64,000 nt of DNA from Phoenix dactylifera (Eukaryota; Streptophyta; Magnoliopsida; Arecales; Arecaceae): the NCBI RefSeq assembly GCF_009389715.1, contig NW_024067834.1, forward strand, positions 1-64,000. Direction: 5' to 3'. Shown piece by piece: positions 34,464 through 45,543 of the stretch. Made by a program: the position numbers and the translations under genes. Within the stretch, counting starts at the first letter, position 1, and each line of letters starts with the position of its first letter. Below the pieces are notes generated by a model. It was not told where the DNA came from and did not search any database. It saw only the letters and a program-made list of their open reading frames with translations.

Positions 34464-34796
34464 GGGAGCCTTCGCCTCTCGGAGAGGGGGAGAGAAAAAA
34501 CATTCATACACTCACTGTTTGTCTCCTTCTCCACACCATTTGCCCCCTCCCTGACTTGAGCGTCGGAGGGCCGGCGCCGGAAAACCCGGCCACCGGCTCG
34601 TGTGCAGGCACCCGAACGGAGGACACCACCAGCCAACGGATCGCCGCCCCGCTGCGAGGACCTGCTGCTCCTTCTCTCCGACCGCCCCGGACGGAGGACG
34701 CCGCCCGCCGACGGACCGCCGTCCCGCCGTGAGCATCCACCTCCCGCTCCCTCTCCTCGACCGAAGATTGCCCCCGGGTCCAATTTCCAGCAACAG

Positions 34797-34816
34797 TTGG
34801 CGCTAGAGGAAGGGAC
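34797..34816 (+). other. Primer-binding site region
   Basis: TTGGCGCTAGAGGAAGGGAC begins one base after the 5' LTR end. The TTGGCGC start pairs with a tRNA 3' end (...GCGCCA) and is like the primer sites of other Tat-type elements. The priming tRNA was not determined. Confidence 0.6.
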
Positions 34817-34828
34817 CGAGTAGCAGTC

Positions 34829-37800
34829 ATGAAGTTGAGAAGTAAGGGAGCCTCTAACGTCTCCCGGCGTCCCCCGCAAAGCCCTGGACACTCCGTCCAG
34901 AATTCCCCAACTCCGGCTGACCCAGGTCCTCAGGTCCAGCTGGAACAGTTCAATGCCCTGGTACAGCAAGTCCAGGCCCTGGCCGCCGCCGTTCAGGGCC
35001 TGCGGCGCGTGGAAGCTTCACCGGCGCTTCCCCCGCAGGCCCAGGACCAGCCGGAGTGTCTCCCCAACGGCCCGGTTCTCCTCAGCCAAAATCTGCACGG
35101 CTCCTCCAGAGCCAACAACGGAGAACGAGCTCCCCCCCGTAGGGAGCTATCGGGAGAAGGTTTCGACCGGAGACCCCAACTTTCTGAGGCGGAGTCAGCC
35201 CCGGACCACCGTGGGCCGGTGCAAACCACAACGACAATCCCACAGGTGGGGGAGCTCGACCGAAAAGTTGAGCATCTGGAGCGCCAGATTGCGGCACTCC
35301 ACGGCAAGAAGGCGAGACAGGAAGGAGACTTTGAGTTCACTACCAAGTCCCCCTTCTCCCGCCAAATTGAGGACGAGCCTGTTCCCGCGAGGTTCAAAAT
35401 GCCTCAAGTGGAGCCCTACAGTGGAATCACCGACCCCCTCGACCACTTGGAGAGTTATCGGGCCCTCATGGCCCTACAAGGGTCCTCGGAGGCCATACTC
35501 TGCAAGGCCTTCCCAGCAACCCTTCGAGGGACCGCTCGGCTTTGGTTTTCTGGACTGAAGCCGAACACGGTATCCTCCTTTGAGCAGCTCGGCAGGCAGT
35601 TCGCCACCAACTTTGCAGCCAGCCGTCGTCAGCGACGGACGTCAGACTCCCTCCTGGACATCAAGCAGAAGGAGGGGGAGTCCCTCAAAGAGTACCTGGA
35701 CCGCTTTACCGCCGCCACATGGGAGGTTCGCGAGCTAGACCAGTCGATAGCCATGTCGGCTCTGAAGACTGGGGTTCGCTCCTACCGGTTCCTCTTCTCC
35801 ATCGAGAAGAGCTTCCCGGCCGACTTCACCGAAATGTTGGCCCGAGCCCGGAAGTACGCCAAGGCCGAGGAAGCAGTCGCCTCCAGGCGGGGAGCAATCG
35901 AGCCCACCTCTAAGAAGCAGAAGAAGCGCCGCGAGGAGCGCGGTCGACAAAGGAGCCGATCTCCCCGCAGAGAGAAAAATCTCCCCAGACTGAGGAGCCC
36001 GCCCCGCCAGCAGGGGCGGCCTCAGCAGAGGACACCTCCTCGTCCGAGGTCCCCACCGCGGCCCCGGATGTACCAGGCGAGGTACGAGAACTATACACCC
36101 GTCAATGCTCCCAGGGCCGAGATCCTGATGGAAATTGAGGGTCGGGACTTCTTCCGACCCCCGCCTCCTATGCGAGACACGGGATTTCCCCGAAATACCA
36201 GGAAGTATTGCCGCTTCCACCGAGACCGTGGGCACGACACGGAGGACTGCTTCCAACTCCGGGACGAGATAGAAGCGCTCATCCGACGGGGAGTACTCAA
36301 CCGGTTCGTAAGGAACCGACCTGAGGAGAGAAGGCCGGCGGAGAATGTCGCACCAACCGAAAATCCAAGCGACAACAGGCCTATCGCCGGCACCATCAAT
36401 ATGATCGGGCGGGCCTCGGCAGGAGCGGCCGCCCAGGGAACACCCCCGAAGCGCCCACGTACTGATGAAGTCATCTCGTTCTCGGACGAGGACTTAGAAG
36501 GGGTCGAGACCCCTCACGATGACGCTGTGGTCATCTCAATGATTGTAAATAGGTTTGATGTAAAGCGTGTCCTAGTTGACAATGGAAGTTCAGCCAACAT
36601 TTTGTACTACCATGCCTACCAGAAAATGGGATTGACAGAAGGACATCTCCGAAGAATCGATGCCCCGCTAGTCGGGTTTACCGGAGATGCGGTCCCGGTT
36701 GAAGGTGAGGCTAGCTTCCTTGTCACAATTGGCCTCGCCCCCCGGGAGAGCACTGTCAGAATGGACTTCTTGGTGGTCCGTCTGCCCTCGGTCTACAACG
36801 CCATCCTTGGGCGCCCAGGGTTAAACACCCTTCGAGCCGTGGTTTCAACTCACCATCTGCTCATGCGGTTCCCCACCGGCCAAGGAGTAGGCGAGGTCCG
36901 CGGAGACCAACTGGTCGCCAAGCAATGCTACATGGCGGCCCACACAGTGAAGCAACCGGCTGAGGCGCCAGACCGCCCGACGCGCCCTTCACTCCCCATA
37001 GAAACCCTCGATGCGAGGGACACCCTCTGGAAGAAGCAAGTAGAGCCCGGTGAGCTCCTTATTCAAATCCCATTACGAGAAAGTTTTCCCGAGCTAACCG
37101 TGCAGGTCGGCTCCGGCCTCGGCGCCCATGAGAGGGATCGCCTCGTCAGCTTCCTGCGGGACAATGCCGACGTCTTCGCCTGGTCGCCCGCGGACGTGCC
37201 AGGAATTGACCCTGAGGTCATGGTCCACCGACTTCAGGTGAGGCCAACCAGCAGGCCTGTAAAGCAGAAGAAAAGAGGCTCCGCCCCCGAGCGACAACGA
37301 GCTGCGGCCGAGGAGGTGGACAAACTCCTCGGAGCCGGCTTCATCCGGGAGGTCTCCTACCCGGACTGGCTCGCCAACATAGTCCTCGTAAAAAAGGCCA
37401 ACGGAAAATGGCGTATGTGTGTGGACTACACCGACCTAAACAAGGCCTGCCCAAAAGACAGCTTCCCCCTCCCGAGCATCGACCAGCTCGTCGACTCCAC
37501 CTCGGGACACCAACTGCTAACTTTTATGGATGCCTTTTCAGGATACAATCAAATCCGAATGGCACCAGAAGACGAGGAGAAGACGGCCTTCATCACCGAC
37601 AAGGGCACCTACTGCTATAAGGTGATGCCCTTTGGCCTGAAGAACGCCGGGGCCACTTATCAGAGACTGGTCAGCCAGATTTTTAAAGACCAGATCGGCC
37701 GGAACATGGAAGTCTACGTGGACGACATGTTGGTGAAGAGCCGAGCGGCGGAACACCACGTAGCCGACCTCGACGAGACGTTCGCCAAGCTCAGAAAATA

Positions 37801-40276
37801 TCAGATGAAACTCAATCCGGCGAAGTGCGCGTTTGGGGTCACCTCAGGCAAGTTTCCTGGGTTTCATAGTGACCCAGCGCGGAATTGAGGCCAACCCAGA
37901 GAAGATCCAGGCACTGCAAGAGATGTCGCCCCCAAAGACAGTTAAGGAGGTGCAGCGGCTCGCGGGGCGGGTAGCCGCCCTGGGAAGGTTCGTCTCTCGG
38001 TCGGCCGAGCGTTGCCTCCCCTTCTTCAAGAGCCTCAAACGGCCGAAAGACTTCCGTTGGACAGAAGAATGCCAGCAGGCCTTTGAAGAGCTTCGGAGCC
38101 TTCTGGCCTCTCCCCCGCTGCTCACCAAGCCCCAGAAGGGCGAAACCCTTTACTTATACCTGGCCGTCTCCCCAGCCGCAGTGAGCTCAGTCCTTGTCCG
38201 GGAAGAGGACAAGCTCCAAAAGCCAGTCTATTACACCAGCCGGGTTCTCAGGGATGCCGAGACCCGATATTCTAAACTTGAGAAGACCATCTTTGCCCTC
38301 ATCATCTCGGCTCGGAGACTCAGGCCTTACTTCCAAGCCCACACGATAGTTATATTGACCGACCAGCCCATGAAGCAAATATTGCAGAGGTCGGACCGTG
38401 CGGGGAGGATCGCCAAATGGGCGGTCGAGCTCGGGGAATTCGACCTCGAATATCGGCCCAGGCCGGCCATCAAAGCCCAGATACTCGCCGACTTCATCGT
38501 GGAATGCACCCTGCCGGACGACCTCGAGCCGCCATCTGGACCCGAGGAGGAGGCCCCGAGGCAGCCCTGGGTCCTGCACTCGGACGGGTCTTCGACCTCG
38601 GGGGCAGCGGAGCTGGGCTCATCCTCACCAGCCCTAGCGGAGTGGTGGCCGAGCAAGCCTTGCGCCTCGAGTTCCCGGCCTCGAACAACGAGGCCGAATA
38701 TGAGGCTCTCATCGCCGGGCTCAAGCTGGCGAAGGAGCTAAAAGTGGGAGACCTGACGGCCTTCAGTGACTCCCAGCTGGTGGTAAGCCAGATCCAAGGA
38801 GACTTTGAAGCTAAAGAGCCATCCATGCAAAAGTATCTCCAAAAGGTACGGGAACTTACGACCGCCCTAAATTCTTTCAATATTCAGTACATTCCCAGGG
38901 CGGAAAACTTCAGGGCGGACCAGCTATCCAAATTAGCAACTTCCCGCATGAGCGAGCTTCCCAAGGGAACAACGCTCGAGTACCTTCAAATCCCCAGCAC
39001 GGAGGAACCGGAGCTCACTATGTGCATTAACTCCGAGCCAAGCTGGATCGACGGGCTCGTCCGCTATCTCCAGGATGGGACCCTACCTCATGAGGGAACG
39101 GAGGCTCGCCGAATCAAACGCCAAGCCCCCTGGTATGTTTTGTACGAGGATAGGCTCTATCGGCGATCATTTACCTCGCCCCTTCTCAGATGCCTCCGCC
39201 CCTCCGAGGCGGACTATGCTCTCCGAGAAGTCCATGAGGGGATCTGCGGGAGTCACCTGGGGGGTCGGGCACTAGCCCATAAAATCTTGCGACAAGGATA
39301 TTACTGGCCCACACTCCAGAAGGACGCAACAGATTTCGTCCGCAAGTGCGATCGGTGCCAACGAAACGCCAGTATCCAGCGCCGACCTTCGGCTCTGCTG
39401 ACCTCCATCATCGCCCCCTGGCCGTTTGCCCAATGGGGGATCGACATCCTGGGGCCCTTTTCCCTCGCCACCGGACAGAGAAAGTTCCTGGTCGTCTCTA
39501 TCGACTATTTCACCAAATGGGTCGAGGCCGAACCTGTCGCCCGGATCACCGAGCAAAAAATGCGGGATTTCGTGTGGAAGTCTATAATCTGCCGATTCGG
39601 ACTACCCCGTATCCTTATATCTGATAATGGTCGACAATTTGACAATGTTCATTTCAGGGAATTTTGCTCTGAACTCGGCATTGATCACCGTTTCACCTCG
39701 GTCGCTCACCCCCAGACAAACGGGGAGACTGAGGTAACTAACCGCACTATTTTGCAGGGGCTCAAGGCTAGGCTTGATCGGTCCAAAGGTCAATGGGTCG
39801 AGAACTTGTACAATGTCCTTTGGGCGTACCGGACCACGTTCCGACTGCCCACCGGAGAGACCCCCTTCAACCTAGCATACGGCACTGAGGCCGTCATCCC
39901 GTTGGAGATCGGCCTACCTTCTCCCAGAGTGGAGCATTATAACCCCGACACCAATTCTTCCCAGCTAAGGAGCAACTTGGACCTTGTTGAAGAGACGAGA
40001 GAGGTCGCCCGGGTTCGCATGGCGAGATACCAACAGCGAACGGCCCAATACTACAATTCCAGAGTCAAGCCCAAGCTCTTCAGAGCAGGGGATCTCGTCC
40101 TCAGGAGAGCCGAGGCTTCTCGACCTACCGAGCAAGGAAAACTGGCCCCAAACTGGGAAGGACCGTATCAAATCGCCCGGGTACAACGACCAGGGGCGTA
40201 CAAATTGAAGACCCTGGAGGGGACTCTGATCCCACGAAGCTGGAACTCCGAGAATCTACGAATGTATTACCAATGA
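34829..40276 (+). pseudogene. gag-pol polyprotein of the Tat-type gypsy element, two frameshifts
   Basis: A single coding region of 1816 codons if two 1-base indels are discounted. From the ATG at 34829 come gag capsid (WFSGLKP, ESLKEYLDRF), a Cys-His knuckle (CRFHRDRGHDTEDC, about 36210), aspartic protease (VDNGSSANILYY, about 36575), RT (GFIREVSYPDWLAN, FMDAFSGYNQI, catalytic YVDD at about 37716) and gypsy RNase H. A second RNase H follows (HSDGSS, NNEAEYEAL, FSDSQLVV, RADQLSKLA), then integrase with an HHCC finger (HEGICGSH, CDRCQ), the DDE core (GIDILGPF, SDNGRQF, NGETEVTNR) and a C-terminal domain ending RMYYQ. The frame shifts at CC 37856-37857 (one base extra) and at the G run 38600-38604 (one base short). 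The polyprotein would package and copy the element RNA and integrate it. Confidence 0.92.
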
Positions 40277-40389
40277 AACCCTAAGGGGTTCAAAACAATC
40301 AGGACAATGGACTCAGCTCCTTTTTTCTGCAAATATTTCCCTCACTTTGATAACTGTAATCCTCTTCTAATATTGGGCCGTCTGTGATC

Positions 40390-41510
40390 CTCAGATTCCC
40401 CGGCCAAAATTGGGATACCTCGAGGCTTGACCGTAGAGTCCCAAACTCCCTCGGCCTCGGGAAGAATCGCAAGACGATGGAACGTCGAATGGAGCAAGAT
40501 TCCTCGACTAAGGTCGGGATGCCCCGAGGGTCGACCGTAGAGAACCAGACTCCCTCGACCTCGGGAAGGCGCCGCGAGGGGTGGAAAGGGTGGCTCCACC
40601 TGGGGCGCCACGAAGTGGACCCCCAGGAGCGGTCGACGATCCCCGATCCCCGAAGCGAGCGATCCCTCGACTAAGGTCGAGATGCCCCGAGTGTCGACAG
40701 TGCGTACCCAGACCCCTCGACACTTCGGGAAGACGGGGTAGTACCTTCGCGGCCCCCCCGTGGCGCTCATCACCAACAACGGGGTAGTACCTTCGCGGCC
40801 CCCCGTAGCGCCTCCTCGACTAAGGTCGGGATGCCCCGAGGGTCGACCGTAGAGAACCAGACTCCCTCGACCTCGGGAAGCGTCGCAGGTCGACAGTGCG
40901 TACCCAGACCCCTCGACCTGACGAACGATTCCTCGACCAAGGTCGGGATGCCCCGAGGGTCGACCGTAGAGAACCAGACTCCCTCGACCTCGGGAAGGCG
41001 CCGCGAGGGGTGGAAAGGGTGGCTCCACCTGGGGCGCCACGAAGTGGACCCCCAGGAGCGGTCGACGATCCCCGATCCCCGAAGCGAGCGATCCCTCGAC
41101 TAAGGTTGAGATGCCCCGAGTGTCGACAGTGCGTGCCCAGACCCCTCGACACTTCGGGAAGACGGGGTAGTACCTTCGCGGCCCCCCGTAGTGCCTCCTC
41201 GACTAGGGTCGGGATGCCCCGAGGATCGACTGTAGAGAACCAGACTCCCTCGACTTCGGGAAGCATCGCAGGTCGGTAGAGCGTGCCCAGACCCGCCAAC
41301 CTGACGTATGATCCCTCGACTGAGGTCGGGATGCCCCGAAGGTCGACTGTAGAGAACCAGACTCCCTCGACCTCGGGAGGTACCACAGGTCGGCAAAGCA
41401 TCCACAGACCCGCCGACCTGACGCAAGATTCCTCGACCAAGATTGAGGTGCCCTGAGGTCCGACCATAGGGCCTGAGGCTCCCTCGACCTCGTGGAAAAC
41501 TACGACTCAA
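40390..41510. repeat. GC-rich post-pol tandem repeat block
   Basis: Between pol and the 3' part of the element, about eight diverged copies of a 60-120 bp unit occur, keyed by GATGCCCCGAGGGTCGACCG then AGACTCCCTCGACCTCGGGA, at about 40517, 40680, 40828, 40947, 41110, 41212 and 41327. A larger block, about 40500-40740, is repeated nearly exactly at 40930-41165. Many CCTCGA/TCGAGG and CCCGAGG words make local hairpins likely. Open frames on both strands here are by-products of repetition. Confidence 0.85.
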
Positions 41511-41830
41511 TAAAGACTTCCCAATTCCTCCCAACCTCGGTGGGTGCCGTCGGGTCTGTGAGAAGCCCGAGCCCCCTTTAAAGTCAAAAACGACTCCGGA
41601 GGTCGATGAGGAAGGAAAGCAACCTACTCCAACATGCGAAGCATAACTCTGAGAATGAAAAGGTACATCCAACTGGACGCCCTCCTTGTCAAATTTTATT
41701 TACATATTGCTGAGCGGAATCTTAATGTTGGGGCCTTATCTCGCCCCAAAGCCGGGTCTCTCTGACGGGTCGGCTTAGGGCCGACCTCCTAACTACATTA
41801 TGCAAGCACCGTTCGTCAAGTCTCCGAAAC

Positions 41831-42094
41831 TTGTACAGAGGGTTTCATAAGTTAGTGTCCGACTCGGCTCTCCGACACAAACTCCTACGAGAAAGTGGTC
41901 CCGGCCACGAATGTACCAGCCAAACACGGGTACCGAGGCAACCTCTGGAAATCCCGGCCTTGCTCACCGAAGCCTCGGCAGAGTCCGAGAACGATAACTA
42001 CGAAAACCTTCGACAAATGACCTGCTTATTAGCCCGCGCCCTCTTTGAGGGGTTCGGAGTTGAGTTCGAAAACCCGGCAAAACTCCCCAAATAG
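41831..42094 (+). other. Small plus-strand open frame in the gypsy element, unidentified
   Basis: An 87-codon frame (start MYRGFHKLVSDS, end NPAKLPK) lies between the repeat block and the end of the antisense gene. Acidic and mixed composition, no domain recognised. It could be a relic of a sense-strand additional ORF or chance. Confidence 0.2.
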
Positions 42095-42534
42095 CGGCAC
42101 GAATGGACCTATTCCGGTTCCGCTTGAAGAGCTAAGGCCTGACCTCGGTGCCTTAAGATTTTCCTAAAAACCCAACATGGCAGCTCCCACGACTCTAAGA
42201 TTCGAGTTATAGAACTTAGAGAAATTTTCTAGAAACGTGAGCTCGGAGCTCCCTTTGGTCGGGACGACTGGAATCTGAGAAAGCTAAGGTATAGCCAGGG
42301 AAAGGGGCAGCCCCGTTAAGCAGCCCAAAGATTAAAATACGAAGTTAGAGATCGACGAGGTGGTTAGCTAAGGTTCTAACCTCATTCACGACAACAGAGG
42401 GAAAGATGAACACAGAATGACAAAAACACTTCTTCATTAACAAAGGGCCGGAAGGCCAATTACAAAATCGGAGGTCGGCCGCTCAAGGGCCGACCCCGGA
42501 TACAATGAAAAAGAAAAGGAAAATACGCTAAGTC

Positions 42535-44676
42535 CTAAGCGGCGGGAGCCACGTCCGGGGGGTCGTCCGGCACATTGATAACCTCGTGATCTTCCTCCGG
42601 AGCAGGCTCGGGGTCGGGAGCAGGAGCTTCGGGCACCGCCTCCGGGACAACGTCGGTCTCGGCCACCGGAGCCGCCTCCGTAACAACGTCCGCCTCGGCT
42701 ACCCCCGTTGAAGGCTCGGCGGGGTCCTCCTCGTATATTCCCGCCTCGGACGTCAAGATGACGGGAAGGGGTTGCACGTCGGACCCCCAGCCCCGGTCCT
42801 CCCTCGGACGGACCGTCGAGAAGTCGTATTGAGGGCAGTACCGGCGCACCTGCTCCCGGAAGTTCTCGAAGCCTCGAAGGAAACCGTCGACTGTCTCCTC
42901 CTCCAACATGTCGCGGAACTCTTGCGACTCTTTGAAGAGCTCCACGGCGTGCTCGGCTCGTTCGAGAGCCCTCCTCTCCCGGGCCTCAAGTTGCTCGAGT
43001 CGGAGGCGAAAGGCCCTCTCCTCATACTCGAGGGCCGCGACCCTGGCCTGGACCTCCCCCAAGCGCGCCTCCGTGCCGCGCATGGTTGCCTTGGTCATGG
43101 CATGAGCCGCCTTCTCCTCCTCAAGCGCCCCCACTACGGCAAGGCGCTCGGCCTCGGCGGCCGCCCACCGAGCCTCGGCCGCGGCCGACGCCGCTTCTAG
43201 CTCGGCGATTCTTTTCCTGGCCGGCTCCAGCTGCTGGCCGAGCTGCCGAACTTCTTCCCGATACCCGTGGGCGAGGAACGCCATGGTATCGAGCTCGAGA
43301 ATATGCTGAAAAAAAAAAAAAAAAAAAGAGAAGAAGTGAGGGTATTGTGAGTTGAAAGGCACGTATGCACGCTAATAACTCAGGAAAATTAAGAAGGGAA
43401 CTTACCCGGGCGGTGCTGCAGTAAGCACTGCCGGCGACCTCTTCCAGCGAAATACCCCGGAACACGGCCCGGTCCGCTGGAAGCACTGCACGCCGCAACA
43501 TGGAGCGTGCGACCTCGGCGTCTTGGAAGGCCGAGCTCCCCTCAGGAATAGAAGAGTCCGGCTCAACCGACTCTTCTCGGAAGGCCCGGGAAGAGCTCGG
43601 CACGATCGAACCCGAGGTCCCGGAGCCGCTCGCCTCGGGGCCTCGGGTAGGTCCGGATCCTGGCTGCTGCGGCCGAGCCACGGACGACTCCCCCCGCTGG
43701 GCAAGGGGGGCAGGGCAAGGAAGGGCCGACGGGCCCGCACCGCTAACCACCTGCTCCTGCCTCGGGTCGGCTGCAGGGGCCCCCGCCCCGGGGCCACTCG
43801 TCCCGGCCGATGAGGAAGCACCGTCTGTCCTCGCCCTCCTCCGAGGCTGGGGATTAGCCCCCTCGGCCTCGGCCTCCCGCCTCCTCAGGCGGGAAAAAAG
43901 CGATGTGTTACTGGTCGGCATACGGGGAATATCTGAAATCAAAAATTTTGCTAAGTGTCAGGCCAGTGGCAGTAAAAGCGAAAAACAAAGAATGAAAAAA
44001 AAACGTAGCCACCCTTACCCTCGGGGCGCGCCGAGCTCAGACCCACGCTCGCCAGGGCGTCCTCCCGCAAGAGCTCGGTCAGGTCGTTGCCCCTCCCGAG
44101 GGCTCGCACGGAGTCTAGGGTCCTCAGCTCCCTCCCCGTGGGCTCGGAGAGTTTGTTGAGGGCCTTCAGCCGAGGGTGACCCCACCTCGGCTCAAACCCC
44201 CAAGGCGCCTCGGACGCCAGGAAGAAAAACTTCAGCTTCCAATCGTGAATCGAGGTAGGGGCGCCCCGGAAGAGTGACATACCGCCCCGAAAGGCGAAAT
44301 ATAGCCACCCTGCGTCCGCCGGATTCTTCTTTAACAGAAAACACCGGCGGAAAAGGCCTACCGTGATCGGAATCCCGTGCCCGAGGCACAGGGACAAAAA
44401 TCCGATTATGGTCCTCCATGAGTTCGGAGCCAACTGCGCCGGGACGAGCTGGTACTCGGCCAGCAAGCTGCTCACGAACTCATGGGTAGGGAAACGCAGA
44501 CCCGCCCAAAGTGTCTCGCGGTAAACCGCGATCCGACCTGGGGGCGGCTGCGTCACCCTGTCTTCCGGCCCTGCGGTTTCAAGACGAAACCCGGGCTGGA
44601 AGAAGAAACGGGAGCGGATTATCTCCACCTCCTCCCCTGACAAACTCGACCCAACTTCTTCGGGACCGGGACCCAT
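42535..44676 (-). CDS. Spliced antisense gene of the gypsy element: transposon-associated domain plus coiled coil, 651 aa
   Basis: Three minus-strand exons: 44676-44019, 43932-43406 and 43305-42535. Donors are GTAAGG and GTAAGT; acceptors are TTTGATTTCAG and a 15-plus-T tract ending CAG. Phases match (658, 527 and 771 nt; 652 codons with the stop). Exon 1 (FVSSLLAEYQLVPAQLAPNS, GWLYFAFR, WKLKFFFLASE) resembles the plant domain named 'putative gypsy type transposon' (Transposase_28, from memory). Exon 2 is Pro/Ser/Ala-rich with a basic RLRRRE and RRRARTDG start. Exon 3 is a long Ala/Glu/Arg coiled coil (about 43280-42910) then an acidic Pro/Ala/Glu tail ending NVPDDPPDVAPAA. No integrase- or transposase-like catalytic motif was seen. 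Tat elements are known to carry additional ORFs in either orientation, some of this type; the function is unknown. The frames are intact. Confidence 0.8.
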
Positions 44677-44894
44677 TCTCACAGAAGAGTGGAATAAAAG
44701 TTAAGAACAGGAAACGGAAGTTGACGAGGAAAAGAAAAGAGGAAACCCTAGTGAAAGCAGGAAGAAAACCTACTGGACATTGCCGGAAATCGCTCCGGGC
44801 ACCGCCGGCAAAATTCGGTTGAGGGAGAAAGCAAGGTGAAAAGACAACGGAAATGAGAGGCAGCCAAATAAAACCTTTAGGGCAGACTCGTGGG

Positions 44895-44903
44895 ATTTAT
44901 ATA
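44895..44903 (-). promoter_or_regulatory. Candidate TATA box for the antisense gene
   Basis: TATATAAAT on the minus strand lies about 220 bp upstream of the antisense ATG (44676), in a local context poor in other AT words. This predicts a transcript start near 44865 and a 5' UTR of about 190 bp. It supports a promoter separate from the LTR. Confidence 0.5.
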
Positions 44904-45527
44904 GACCCCCCTGACGGCCCAGATCGATGGGGTCGGTTCCCATCCCCCGATCGGCCTGCGCCACGTGGCGACCTCGGAGGCCGAGGCACCATATTCACTC
45001 CGGTTTAATAAATCGAGTACGAAATCAAAGGGTCGTCCCATCGGATCTCGGGACCTCATTATGGGTCCACAGAATCGAATCGCCTTGAAGGACGAGCGGA
45101 CGGCGCCCCCGCTCCCCCCATTTAATAAGATTGGGGACACCTGGAGCCCCGATGTGGCCTCCGCCTCTTCAGAATTATGGTCCGGTAACACGAAATCGGA
45201 AGCGTCCGACTTTGCGTCACGCCGCGTGTCCGTTTGGGACCCCGCAACGGCACACTCATTAATCTGCCTCGACGAACCCGAGGATCCCCCTCATTAATCC
45301 GCCGTAAAACAATCCCGGCGATTCAAGGGACGCCACCCCCGCTTCTAGAAACGTAATGATACGGGCTTTGTCATAAGTCCACTGAATAAAGCGACCTCGA
45401 GACGCCAAAGGGCGCGGATGTCACCACAAAAGCTCCGAAAAGCGCAAGGGGGCGGACGAGACTCGCCCCCCCAACTTCGGTGACAGACTTTACTTCCCAC
45501 GTCCGAGCCCACAAGCCGCTCGCACTC

Positions 45528-45543
45528 GGAAGTCGGGGGGTAG
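45528..45543 (+). other. Polypurine tract next to the 3' LTR
   Basis: GGAAGTCGGGGGGTAG directly precedes the TGTTGG start of the 3' LTR and is the likely plus-strand primer. Two pyrimidines interrupt it. Confidence 0.55.

Larger units (their letters stand above)
33713..34795 (+). repeat. 5' LTR
   Basis: Starts TGTTGGGGGGGG and ends CAACA. It contains a TATA box (TATAAAA, 34457-34463) and seven tandem 29-bp units. It is almost identical to the 3' LTR. Confidence 0.92.

Noticed and set aside
34260..34823. Open frames inside the LTRs
   Set aside because: They recur in both LTRs on several frames with Pro/Arg-rich products; they are by-products of GC-rich LTR sequence.
40342..41672. Several 70-230-codon frames in the post-pol block
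   Set aside because: They arise from tandem repetition without stops on both strands and encode only repeats of the same short peptide.
42753..43821. Multiple plus- and minus-strand frames in the 42.7-43.8 kb region as separate genes
   Set aside because: They are GC-rich shadows of the exons of the antisense gene; only the spliced frame shows a coiled coil and phase-matched junctions.
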